In this document: positions 40,727 to 48,393 of the stretch, in pieces
How positions within the stretch are numbered: the stretch's first letter is position 1
Layout: each line of letters begins with the position of its first letter
Origin: Paracoccus tegillarcae
GTDB taxonomy: Bacteria; Pseudomonadota; Alphaproteobacteria; Rhodobacterales; Rhodobacteraceae
Reading direction: 5' to 3'
Length of the DNA stretch: 64,000 nt
Assembly: GCF_002847305.1 (NCBI RefSeq)
Contig: NZ_CP025408.1
Span: 1,695,001 to 1,759,000 of the forward strand
Notes under the pieces: generated by a model
Database searches by the model: none
The model's input: only the letters and a program-made list of their open reading frames with translations
Told to the model about the DNA's origin: nothing
Made by a program: the position numbers and the translations under genes

Positions 40727-40948
40727 ATGTCAGATTTTCTGCTGCTGGGCGGCATCGCCCTTTGCATCCTGTCGGTCATCTATGCGGTGATCCAGCTCAT
40801 GCGGGTTCAGCCGCCGCGCGCTGCGGTCATCATGCTGATCCTTGGCATCGTCGCGATGTTCGCGGGCGCCTATCTCAGCCCGCAGCCTTTTACGGTCGAG
40901 GAAATTCCCGCGGCCTGGTCGCGCCTGACCGGTGGCGGCGGCGTTTAA
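40727..40948 (+). CDS. small predicted membrane protein
   Basis: A 73-residue protein with two hydrophobic helices (LLLGGIALCILSVIYAVIQL and AVIMLILGIVAMFAGAYL) and no recognised motif. It follows pyk by 34 bases on the same strand and probably shares its transcript. Ends in TGGGGV. Small membrane proteins of this layout are widespread and mostly uncharacterised. Confidence 0.75.
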   Translation: MSDFLLLGGIALCILSVIYAVIQLMRVQPPRAAVIMLILGIVAMFAGAYLSPQPFTVEEIPAAWSRLTGGGGV

Positions 40949-40965
40949 CCCTTGCAATACAGGCT

Positions 40966-40984
40966 GCGCCCCCGTATAGGGCGC
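40966..40984 (+). other. hairpin upstream of rpmI
   Basis: GCGCCC (40966-40971) pairs with GGGCGC (40979-40984) across a 7-base loop, between the small membrane protein gene and rpmI. No T run follows. It may be part of the rpmI-rplT leader or a weak transcript end. Confidence 0.4.
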
Positions 40985-41054
40985 GCTTCCACCCGCGTGG
41001 CCGGCCGATATGGCATTGCCGAGTCGCGCGTTTACTCTGATGAAGGAGACGAAA

Positions 41055-41255
41055 ATGCCGAAGATGAAGACCAAAGCTGCCGCCAAAAAGCGGTTCTCGT
41101 TCACGGCCTCGGGGAAAGTGAAATCTTCTCAGGCTGGCAAGCGCCACGGCATGATCAAGCGCACGACGAAGTTCATTCGTGATGCGCGCGGCACCACCGT
41201 CCTTTGCGACGCGGATGCCAAGATCGTCAAAAAATACATGCCCTATAACCGCTGA
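41055..41255 (+). CDS. rpmI: 50S ribosomal protein L35
   Basis: The 66-residue large-subunit protein L35: [20 protein letters not shown] ... [11 protein letters not shown], full family pattern. A strong AAGGAGA ribosome site precedes the ATG. It is followed after 15 bases by rplT, the usual rpmI-rplT pair; infC, often first in this operon, is not adjacent. Confidence 0.97.
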   Translation: MPKMKTKAAAKKRFSFTASGKVKSSQAGKRHGMIKRTTKFIRDARGTTVLCDADAKIVKKYMPYNR

Positions 41256-41270
41256 TCCGAGGACTGAAAC

Positions 41271-41630
41271 ATGGCACGAGTTAAATCCGGCAAGGTTACC
41301 CACGCCCGCCACAAGAAGGTTCTTGACGCGGCAAAAGGGTATTACGGCAACCGTTCGCGCAACTTCCGCACCGCGACGCAGGCTGTCGACAAAGCCAACC
41401 AATACGCCACCCGCGACCGCAAGAACCGCAAGCGCAACTTCCGCGCGCTGTGGATCCAGCGTATCAACGCTGCCGTTCGCGCGATTGATGCTGACCTGAC
41501 CTATTCGCGTTTCATCAACCTGCTGTCGAAAGCCGGCATCGAGGTTGACCGCAAGGTTCTGGCCGATCTGGCCGTTCACGAGCCCGAAGCATTCGGTGCG
41601 ATCGTGGAAAAGGCGAAAGCCGCCGCCTGA
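41271..41630 (+). CDS. rplT: 50S ribosomal protein L20
   Basis: The 119-residue L20, an early-assembly protein that in E. coli also represses its own operon: [20 protein letters not shown] ... [42 protein letters not shown]. It is the second gene of the rpmI-rplT operon and ends just before a perfect terminator. Confidence 0.97.
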   Translation: MARVKSGKVTHARHKKVLDAAKGYYGNRSRNFRTATQAVDKANQYATRDRKNRKRNFRALWIQRINAAVRAIDADLTYSRFINLLSKAGIEVDRKVLADLAVHEPEAFGAIVEKAKAAA

Positions 41631-41651
41631 TCACGGCAAGCCCCAAATACA

Positions 41652-41682
41652 AAAAAGGCCCGCCATTCCGGCGGGCCTTTTT
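41652..41682. terminator. bidirectional terminator after rplT
   Basis: GGCCCGCC (41657-41664) and GGCGGGCC (41670-41677) form a perfect 8-bp stem with a 5-base loop, bounded by A5 (41652-41656) and T5 (41678-41682). It serves rplT and, from the other strand, the operon ending with the His-Asp-tailed DUF6505 gene. Confidence 0.93.
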
Positions 41683-41704
41683 CTTTGGGCTGCTCTGTGC
41701 CGCG

Positions 41705-42235
<531 letters not shown>

Positions 42236-42236
42236 A

Positions 42237-42908
42237 TCAGTCCTCCAACAATGAGGTCAGGGGCGTCAGGACGGTCTGATCGCCCCGTTTGTCCAGCCGC
42301 CCGAAATTCTCGTCCACGCCGACAAAGCTGTCCTCGCCCAGCCCCTTGCACAGGCCCTGCCATTCGCGCGCCAGCGCCGCGCGGCCCTGTTTGTCGTCCA
42401 GATCGCCCAGCCAGAACATGCTGTGCCGACCCCATGCCCCGACGATATCGACCGGCGCCAGCGTGACGCCCTCGGCATATAGCGTGGTGTGATCGGGCGT
42501 TGTACCACCCTCTAGTCCCGGTGGCGGCACCAGCGGCAGCGACCAGCCGATGATCAGCCAGTCGGGCGCCAACGCCGGATCGCGCCCCGAGGCCGTGGCC
42601 CTGAAGCCACCGCAGCGCGCGTCATTGACCCAAAGCGTGCCGTCCCAGCCAAACTGGATACCAACCTCGCTGGGGCCAAGACTGCCCAACGCGTTCTGCA
42701 TCCCGACCATCACGGCGGGCAGCGCCGCCATGGCCCGGCCCAGTGGCATGTCGGGCGCCAGCACGATCGCGGCCTCGGCGGTGTCGGACAGGGCACGCCA
42801 CGGCACCAGCCCGCCATCCACACCGTCTGCGGCTGCCTGCCGGGCGACCTCGAACGGGTCATCCACGCAAAGCAGCCCTTGCATCATCGGAGGCAGGTCA
42901 GGGTTCAT
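42237..42908 (-). CDS. biotin/lipoate--protein ligase family protein (DUF4444 type)
   Basis: A 223-residue protein similar to the alphaproteobacterial biotin/lipoate-ligase-like family with a DUF4444 C-terminus. The N-terminal half has a LplA/BirA-like core (VGMQNALGSLGPSEVGIQFGWDGTLWVNDARCGG) but the characteristic ligase loops of BirA are not obvious. The C-terminus (ENFGRLDKRGDQTVLTPLTSLLED) is the DUF4444 end. It overlaps the mrp stop by 4 bases and is 1 base from the DUF6505 gene. An attachment reaction is possible, but no target is known. Confidence 0.8.
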   Translation of the reverse strand: MNPDLPPMMQGLLCVDDPFEVARQAAADGVDGGLVPWRALSDTAEAAIVLAPDMPLGRAMAALPAVMVGMQNALGSLGPSEVGIQFGWDGTLWVNDARCGGFRATASGRDPALAPDWLIIGWSLPLVPPPGLEGGTTPDHTTLYAEGVTLAPVDIVGAWGRHSMFWLGDLDDKQGRAALAREWQGLCKGLGEDSFVGVDENFGRLDKRGDQTVLTPLTSLLED

Positions 42909-43969
42909 GCGAGGTCGGTCGCGATCAGCTTGCGCGCCAGCTCGCGAAAGGCCTGCGCCTGCGGGCTGTCAGCCGCGCTGACCACCACCGGCGCACCGCC
43001 ATCACCTGCGGTCCGGATCGACAGGTGCAGCGGAATTTCGGCCAGCAGCGGCACGCCCATCTTTTCGGCCTCGGCCTTTACCCCGCCATCGCCAAAGATA
43101 TGTTCGCGCGCGCCACAGGTCGAACAGACATGCACCGACATGTTCTCGATCAGACCATGGATCGGCACGTTCAGCTTGTTGAACATGTCGATCCCCTTGC
43201 GGGCGTCGATCAGCGCAATGTCCTGCGGGGTCGAGACGATGACCGCCCCGTCCACCTTGACCTTTTGCGCCAGCGTCATCTGCACATCGCCCGTGCCGGG
43301 CGGCAGGTCGACGATCAGCACGTCCAGCGCACCCCATTGCACCTGAAACAGCATTTGCTGCAACGCACCCATCAGCATCGGGCCGCGCCAGACGACGGCC
43401 TCGTCCTCGGCGGTCAGCAGCCCCAGCGACATCAGCGTGACGCCGTGATTGCGCAGCGGCAGGATGGTCTTGCCATCGGGGCTGGCAGGTCGCCCGCTGA
43501 CGCCCAGCATCCGGGGTTGCGAGGGGCCGTAGACATCGGCGTCCAACAGCCCGACCCGGCGACCCTCGGCCGCCAGCGCGGTGGCCAGATTGGCGGCAAC
43601 GGTGGATTTACCGACGCCGCCCTTGCCCGAGGCAATCGCGATCAGTCGTTTCACGCCGGGGATCGGTTCCGGGCCCTGCTGGGCCGGTTTGGCGGCGGGT
43701 TTCAGATCGGGCGGCGCCTTGTTGCTATGCGCCGTCATGACGATAGAGACGTTTTCGACGCCGGGCAGCCCGCGCAGGCGATCCTCGGCCTGCGCCTGCA
43801 CCGCCTGCATCTGCGGGGCGGTGGCGGGGTCGATTTCCATCACGAAACGCACCCTGCCGGCATCGACCGACAGGGCGCGCACCAGACCGGCTGTCACCAT
43901 ATCCTGCCCGCTGACGGGATCAGAGATGTCCTTCAGGGCCGCAAGAACGGCCTCACGCGTCAGACTCAC
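42905..43969 (-). CDS. apbC: Mrp/NBP35 family Fe-S cluster carrier ATPase
   Basis: A 354-residue P-loop ATPase that binds and transfers [4Fe-4S] clusters. An N-terminal DUF59/MIP18-like domain (1-85) precedes the deviant Walker A SGKGGVGKST (114-123). The cluster-ligand pair CxxC is CSTC near residue 272 (VHVCSTCGAREHIF). Such carriers mature Fe-S enzymes, so linkage to a formate dehydrogenase operon suggests a role in loading its many clusters. It overlaps both neighbours by 4 bases. Confidence 0.92.
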   Translation of the reverse strand: MSLTREAVLAALKDISDPVSGQDMVTAGLVRALSVDAGRVRFVMEIDPATAPQMQAVQAQAEDRLRGLPGVENVSIVMTAHSNKAPPDLKPAAKPAQQGPEPIPGVKRLIAIASGKGGVGKSTVAANLATALAAEGRRVGLLDADVYGPSQPRMLGVSGRPASPDGKTILPLRNHGVTLMSLGLLTAEDEAVVWRGPMLMGALQQMLFQVQWGALDVLIVDLPPGTGDVQMTLAQKVKVDGAVIVSTPQDIALIDARKGIDMFNKLNVPIHGLIENMSVHVCSTCGAREHIFGDGGVKAEAEKMGVPLLAEIPLHLSIRTAGDGGAPVVVSAADSPQAQAFRELARKLIATDLA

Positions 43970-44157
43970 GCGTCGGGTCCCGCGATCTCACCGGTGACGA
44001 CATGTTCCAGTTCCAGCCCGTCGATGGTCAGCACCACCTTGGCCTTGTAGGGGCCTGACTGGCCGCTGCCGCGTACCGCGTCCTCGATCGCCTTTTGCGA
44101 GGTCACACCGACCTGCTTGAGGAACTTGCGCATTGACATGTTGAAAGCATCATCCAT
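43966..44157 (-). CDS. DUF6494 family small protein
   Basis: A 63-residue protein of the uncharacterised DUF6494 family (MDDAFNMSMRKFLKQVGVTSQKAIEDAV..., then a short beta-rich end VVLTIDGLELEHVVTGEI). The N-terminal half is a helical RK-rich segment. It is coupled to mrp by a 4-base overlap and lies 10 bases after the polyferredoxin stop. Its constant company with the other genes in this operon suggests a small accessory subunit. Confidence 0.85.
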   Translation of the reverse strand: MDDAFNMSMRKFLKQVGVTSQKAIEDAVRGSGQSGPYKAKVVLTIDGLELEHVVTGEIAGPDA

Positions 44158-44167
44158 TTCGGACCTC

Positions 44168-46114
44168 TTACTGTTTCTTTGTGGGTTTCTGCTGATAATC
44201 CTCGGTCACCCGGGGATTGGGCCGTGCCGCGATTACCGGCGTGCCGCCGGCCGAGAACTGCGCCCTGACCCGGCAATCCTCGCACATCTGGATCAACCGG
44301 CTCTGCGCGCTGCCTGCAAACATCGGGTGGTGACCCTCCAGTTTCTCGACGACGCGCCGTACCGTCGAGGCGACACCAAACAGCGTGCCGCATTCGATGC
44401 AGGCAAAGGGTTCCTCTTCGTGCAGCACGACCGAGGACAGCGCTGCATCCGCGGGATTGAAACGCGGTTCCAGCGTGATCGCATTCTCGGGGCACAGATT
44501 GGCGCAGAGCCCGCATTGCAGGCAGGCGTCCTCTTGAAAGCGCAGCTGCGGCTTGTCGGGGTTGTCCATCAGCGCGCCGGACGGACACAGCGACACGCAG
44601 GACAGACACAGGGTGCAGGCGCCGGTATCGACCAGCACGGCACCATAGGGCGCGCCCTCGGGCAGCGGCGTGATTTCATCAACGCCCAACGCCCTGGCGG
44701 CCAGCCGCGCGACCTGCCGACGAGAGCCCATCGGCAAAGCCGTGGGCGCAGGCGCAGGGGCAGCCTTGCCGTATAGCGCATCGGACAAGCCGTCAGGCTC
44801 GGCCGGCTCAATCACCGTCAGCCGACCCTTTGCACCCATGGTCAGCGCCAGGGTGATCTGCCCGTCCAGCGCGTCGCGTTCGGTCTGGGGGCCGGGCAGG
44901 ACCGTGACCTCGCCGAAACCACTGACCAGCGCGGCCAGCATTTCGGCATGACCAAACGAGGGCAGGGCGTCCACCAGCAGCGGGATCACATCGGCAGGCA
45001 GCCCGCGCCCATGACGCGCGGCCAGTTGGATCATCTCGGCGCCATGTGTGTCATGGACCAGCAGGCGGGGGTTCGTGCCGCCTGCGCGGGCAAAGGTCTC
45101 AGCCAGCGTGCGGATGCGGCGCAGCAGGTGGTCGCGGGGCGGGTTCTCGAATTCGATCGCGCCGGACGGGCAGACCGAGGCACAGCCGCCGCAGCCCGCG
45201 CAGATCATCGGATCAACGGCGACGTGATCGCCCGCAGATGTCAGCGCGCCGGTCGGGCAGACATTCAGGCAGCGGCTGCACGCAGCCTGACCCGCGCGCG
45301 AATGGGCGCACAGACCCTGATCCAGCCGGATATGCAGCGGTTTTTCAAAGGTTCCCACATGGTGCGCGGCCTTGGCCACCGCCTGTGCCACGGCAACCGG
45401 GCTGCCCGGATCGGCGCGCAGATAGCCGTCGCGCTTGTCATGGGCCGCAAACAGCGGCGTGCCGCCGGACAGGTCCAGGATCACATCGCAATCCGAGCGT
45501 GCACCATCGCGCGGAGGGGTAAAGCCCGGCTCGCCCCGTCCCCCCGGCTGCAACAATTGCAGCGCGTCGAGGCTGACGTGAAACGCGCCCAGCGTGCCAG
45601 AGACGCCGCTCAACCGGCCCGACACGATTCGAAAATCCGCATCCGGCAGCGGCTCGTCCAGTCGCGGCGCGGACAGAAGCACCGTGATCGCCATATCCTC
45701 GGACAGTTCGCGGGCGGCGGGCAGGGCCGCTTCGGGCGAACCGATGATCAGGCAGGTGCCGGCGGATACCACATCAAGGCTGGGTGTCTCGGGCTGCGGC
45801 AACAACGCCTCGGCCAGCAAGGCGGCCTGTTTCGGCGTGGCGTCAGCATCGTCGGTCCAGCCGGCGCGGTCACGGATATCGACGCAAGGCGGCGCGTCCA
45901 GACCCAGCCCGGCGGCGATCTCGGCAAAGCGGCGCGCCTCCTGGCCGCAGGCGATCAGCACGTCGCCCTCGGCGATGGCGCTGGCTGCAGCGTCGATCTG
46001 TCGCAGGCAAAGATCGGTGTGAACGGACGACATGGACTGCCCCGTGGCCTGTTCCAGCCGCGCGGGGTTCAATTTCTGGCTGCCCAGACAGTCGCAAAGA
46101 AGGATTTTGGTCAT
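44168..46114 (-). CDS. polyferredoxin-like 4Fe-4S protein, first gene of FDH-linked operon
   Basis: A 648-residue cytosolic protein, no signal or membrane segment. It has two pairs of ferredoxin-type cluster motifs: the first pair C279xxC282xxxC286P (with C269) and C305xxC308xxC311xxxC315P, the second C500xxC503xxC506xxxC510P and C531xxC534xxC537xxxC541P, so room for about four [4Fe-4S] clusters. A CxxC pair near 572 and another at 611-614 could bind one more metal. The N-terminal 250 residues are unlike ferredoxins and carry a CDCLGSQ start. It heads an operon of five genes divergent from the fdh genes. Electron transfer or cluster assembly for FDH is inferred. Confidence 0.85.
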   Translation of the reverse strand: MTKILLCDCLGSQKLNPARLEQATGQSMSSVHTDLCLRQIDAAASAIAEGDVLIACGQEARRFAEIAAGLGLDAPPCVDIRDRAGWTDDADATPKQAALLAEALLPQPETPSLDVVSAGTCLIIGSPEAALPAARELSEDMAITVLLSAPRLDEPLPDADFRIVSGRLSGVSGTLGAFHVSLDALQLLQPGGRGEPGFTPPRDGARSDCDVILDLSGGTPLFAAHDKRDGYLRADPGSPVAVAQAVAKAAHHVGTFEKPLHIRLDQGLCAHSRAGQAACSRCLNVCPTGALTSAGDHVAVDPMICAGCGGCASVCPSGAIEFENPPRDHLLRRIRTLAETFARAGGTNPRLLVHDTHGAEMIQLAARHGRGLPADVIPLLVDALPSFGHAEMLAALVSGFGEVTVLPGPQTERDALDGQITLALTMGAKGRLTVIEPAEPDGLSDALYGKAAPAPAPTALPMGSRRQVARLAARALGVDEITPLPEGAPYGAVLVDTGACTLCLSCVSLCPSGALMDNPDKPQLRFQEDACLQCGLCANLCPENAITLEPRFNPADAALSSVVLHEEEPFACIECGTLFGVASTVRRVVEKLEGHHPMFAGSAQSRLIQMCEDCRVRAQFSAGGTPVIAARPNPRVTEDYQQKPTKKQ

Positions 46115-46295
46115 TGGGTGGCTGAATTCATGGTCGCCCTAATAAGTCAGGAAGCGCGCCGTTCAACAACCCCGTTGCGATCAAGACTTCGCAAGCTCAT
46201 GCCCAAAATTATTGCAATTCAGGCGATCATCTGGGACGTTACGTAACGCAGAGGCGGCAAACCGCCCGTTGATACTAGGGAGAAACACGCCGGGC
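46115..46295. promoter_or_regulatory. divergent control region of FDH-linked operons
   Basis: A 181-bp spacer that must hold the promoters for the polyferredoxin operon (minus) and the DUF3305-TorD-fdh operon (plus). It contains a perfect 12-base palindrome CGTTACGTAACG (46237-46248), 48 bases before the DUF3305 ATG, and short AT-rich sequence at about 46204-46220. A shared regulator is likely; I do not recognise the site as FNR, NarL, ModE or FhlA type. Confidence 0.5.
46237..46248. promoter_or_regulatory. 12-bp perfect palindrome in FDH control region
   Basis: CGTTACGTAACG is a perfect palindrome of 12 bases. It resembles half-sites joined at the centre, as bound by dimeric HTH regulators, and lies between the two divergent FDH-linked operons. 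No known consensus is assigned. Confidence 0.5.
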
Positions 46296-46853
46296 ATGGC
46301 AGTAATTCGCGACCATATGCCGGTGGGCATCGTTGTGCGCCGCAGCCCCGGGGTCACCCGCTGGGCTAAATGGGCGTGGCGAATCGTCGCCATCATCCCC
46401 GGTGCAGGACCTGCCGACTGGCGCGAACTGCGCCGCGATGGCGAGGTGGTCGATTATCATGCCGCGACGCTGACGCTGGAAATCTATTCATCCGATACCG
46501 AAGGCTATCTGGCCACATTGGCTGGCCAACAGCCGGGCGTGACCGTTGTGATGCATCCCGAAACCGCGCCAGATGCGCAGATGCCCTGGCGGGTCAGCCA
46601 TGTGACCGCCTCTGCCTATGATGGGCAGGATTACGGCGATTCCGGCGAGGCGATGCTGGAAATCGTGGCGATGCCGCCGGCGATGATCGGCTGGCTGCAG
46701 AACTTTGTCGACGCGCATCATGTCGATGAACCCTTTATCAAACGCCGCCGCGACCGGCTTCGCATTGACCGGAACGAGGACGGCAAGGGCGATGCGCGGA
46801 TCCGCCAGATGGCCGACGTCTATCGTGCACCGCGTACCGGGTCGGTGCCATGA
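46296..46853 (+). CDS. DUF3305 domain protein, FDH accessory
   Basis: A 185-residue protein matching the DUF3305 family that accompanies formate dehydrogenase loci in proteobacteria (MPVGIVVRRSPGVTRWAKWAW, ARNW-type core, MPPAMIGWLQNFVDAHHVDEPF ending in a basic KRRRDRL segment). No transmembrane segment. It is the first gene of the plus-strand fdh operon and overlaps the DUF3306 gene by 4 bases. Function unknown; linkage suggests FDH maturation. The family name comes from memory and should be checked. Confidence 0.85.
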   Translation: MAVIRDHMPVGIVVRRSPGVTRWAKWAWRIVAIIPGAGPADWRELRRDGEVVDYHAATLTLEIYSSDTEGYLATLAGQQPGVTVVMHPETAPDAQMPWRVSHVTASAYDGQDYGDSGEAMLEIVAMPPAMIGWLQNFVDAHHVDEPFIKRRRDRLRIDRNEDGKGDARIRQMADVYRAPRTGSVP

Positions 46854-47506
46854 GCGATTTCTGGACACGCCGCAAAGCAAGGGTCGAGGCCGAGGCCGAA
46901 CTGGTTCAGGCCGATGCGCATGCCTCGGTGCAGGCTCGCGCCGATGCGGCTCTGGCCGAAGAACAGGCGGCGCTGAGTGAGCCGGAACTGTTGGCGCAGC
47001 TTGGCCTGCCTGATCCCGACGGGTTGCGTGCGGGCGATGATTTCACCGCCTTTCTGCGCCGCGAAGTGCCCGATTTCCTGCGCCGCCGCGCATTGCGCCG
47101 GCTGTGGACCTCCAACCCGGTGCTGGCCAATCTGGACGGGCTGGTCGATCACGACGATGATTTCACCGATGCGGCCACCGTCAAGCCGGGGATGCGCACC
47201 GCCTATCAGGTCGGTCGCGGCATGATTGATCGGGCGCGCGCCGAGGCTGAAAAACTGATCGCGATGACCGATGACCAGGATGTGCTGCCCGCATCCGAAC
47301 CGTCCCTTGAGACGCCCCCTGTGCTGCCCGCCGAGTCCTCGACCGTGCGCCGCCCGACCGCGCCGCGCGTGACCGCGCAGCCGCAGGTCGCGGCGCCCCC
47401 GCCCGAGATCGCGGCAGTGGCGCCAACAGCGTTCGAGGCACAGCCACAGCCCGACATGCCCGCCGCGCGTCACATGCAATTCCAATTCACCGAGGCCCCG
47501 GCATGA
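46850..47506 (+). CDS. DUF3306 domain protein, FDH accessory
   Basis: A 218-residue protein of the DUF3306 family (FWTRRKARVEAEAELVQ start; LLAQLGLPDPDGLRAGDDFTAFLRREVPDFLRRRALRRLW core). The C-terminal 80 residues are Ala/Pro-rich and disordered (PPVLPAESSTVRRPTAPR). The gene overlaps the upstream DUF3305 and downstream TorD genes by 4 bases, so the three are translated together. Helical N-terminal core suggests a binding partner of the FDH system. Function unknown. Confidence 0.85.
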   Translation: MSDFWTRRKARVEAEAELVQADAHASVQARADAALAEEQAALSEPELLAQLGLPDPDGLRAGDDFTAFLRREVPDFLRRRALRRLWTSNPVLANLDGLVDHDDDFTDAATVKPGMRTAYQVGRGMIDRARAEAEKLIAMTDDQDVLPASEPSLETPPVLPAESSTVRRPTAPRVTAQPQVAAPPPEIAAVAPTAFEAQPQPDMPAARHMQFQFTEAPA

Positions 47507-48117
47507 GCGTTGATGCGACAGCCCAGATGATCGATCCCGACGAACAGATGCGGGCGGATTTCTATGCCTTCCTCGCCGGTTTTCTGGCGCGGCCGCCCTC
47601 GGCCGCGCAGTTGATCAGTGCGGCTGCGCTCAAGGGCGATGAGACCCCTATCGGTCGCGGTATCGATGCGCTGGCCGCGATTGCCGCCCATACCGGCGAA
47701 AAATCGGCGGTGCGTGAATTCAACGCGCTGTTCGTGGGTCTGGGCCGGGGCGAGCTGTTGCCCTATGCCAGCGTCTACCTGACCGGCTTTCTGAACGAAA
47801 AGCCGCTGGCCCAGTTGCGCCGCGACATGGCGCATCTGGGGATGAGCCGCGCAGATGATGTGTTCGAGCCCGAAGACAATATCGCCAGCCTGTTCGAGAT
47901 GATGGCCGGGCTGATCGGTGGCCGCTTTGGCCCGCCTGCCGCTCTGGCCCCCCAGCGCGATTTCTTTGCCCGCCATATCAGCCCCTGGGCTGGCCATTTC
48001 TTCGCCGATCTTGAAGCGGCGAAAGGATCGGTGCTTTATGCCCCTATCGGCCAGATCGGACGGCTATTCGTTGATATCGAGAAAGAGGCCTTTCGCCTGA
48101 GCGGATCGCCGAAATGA
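47503..48117 (+). CDS. TorD/DmsD-like molybdoenzyme chaperone
   Basis: A 204-residue all-helical protein of the TorD/NarJ family, cytoplasmic chaperones that hold the apo-enzyme and its Tat signal until the molybdenum cofactor is inserted. The RADFYAFLAGFLARPPS start and the FDPEDNIASLFEMMAGLIGG-like and FFADLEAAKG segments resemble the family. It precedes a small Tat-signal gene and fdhA in the same operon and fits FdhA as its client. Start overlaps the DUF3306 stop by 4 bases. Confidence 0.88.
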   Translation: MSVDATAQMIDPDEQMRADFYAFLAGFLARPPSAAQLISAAALKGDETPIGRGIDALAAIAAHTGEKSAVREFNALFVGLGRGELLPYASVYLTGFLNEKPLAQLRRDMAHLGMSRADDVFEPEDNIASLFEMMAGLIGGRFGPPAALAPQRDFFARHISPWAGHFFADLEAAKGSVLYAPIGQIGRLFVDIEKEAFRLSGSPK

Positions 48118-48130
48118 AGGAGCAAGCCAC

Positions 48131-48343
48131 ATGAGCAGCGATGCCAAACGCCAGCCCAAACCAGCCAATCGCCGCGACTTCCTCAAGCTCGCCGGCAGCG
48201 CCGCGCCGGCGGCCATTGCCGCAGCCGCGCTGACGCCCGATCAGGCGCAGGCCGCGCCGCAGGTGAGGCTGTCTGAACGCGGCGACGCGTGCATGCAGGA
48301 CACCGCCCATACCCGTACCTATTACGATCTCGCCCGCTTTTAA
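48131..48343 (+). CDS. 70-residue Tat-signal protein preceding FdhA
   Basis: A 70-residue protein with a twin-arginine motif (NRRDFLKLAG, residues 13-22), a hydrophobic h-region (SAAPAAIAAAALTP) and a probable cleavage after AQA. The mature part is about 27 residues long and has one Cys (CMQD). The family is the small 'formate dehydrogenase region Tat target' protein. An AGGAG ribosome site precedes the ATG at 48131. It is exported to the periplasm beside FdhA; whether it is a subunit or a maturation peptide is unknown. Confidence 0.88.
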   Translation: MSSDAKRQPKPANRRDFLKLAGSAAPAAIAAAALTPDQAQAAPQVRLSERGDACMQDTAHTRTYYDLARF

Positions 48344-48393
48344 GACCCTATCCCAGCCACGCCGCGCCGCCGGCCAGAGCAAGGACAAGACCA

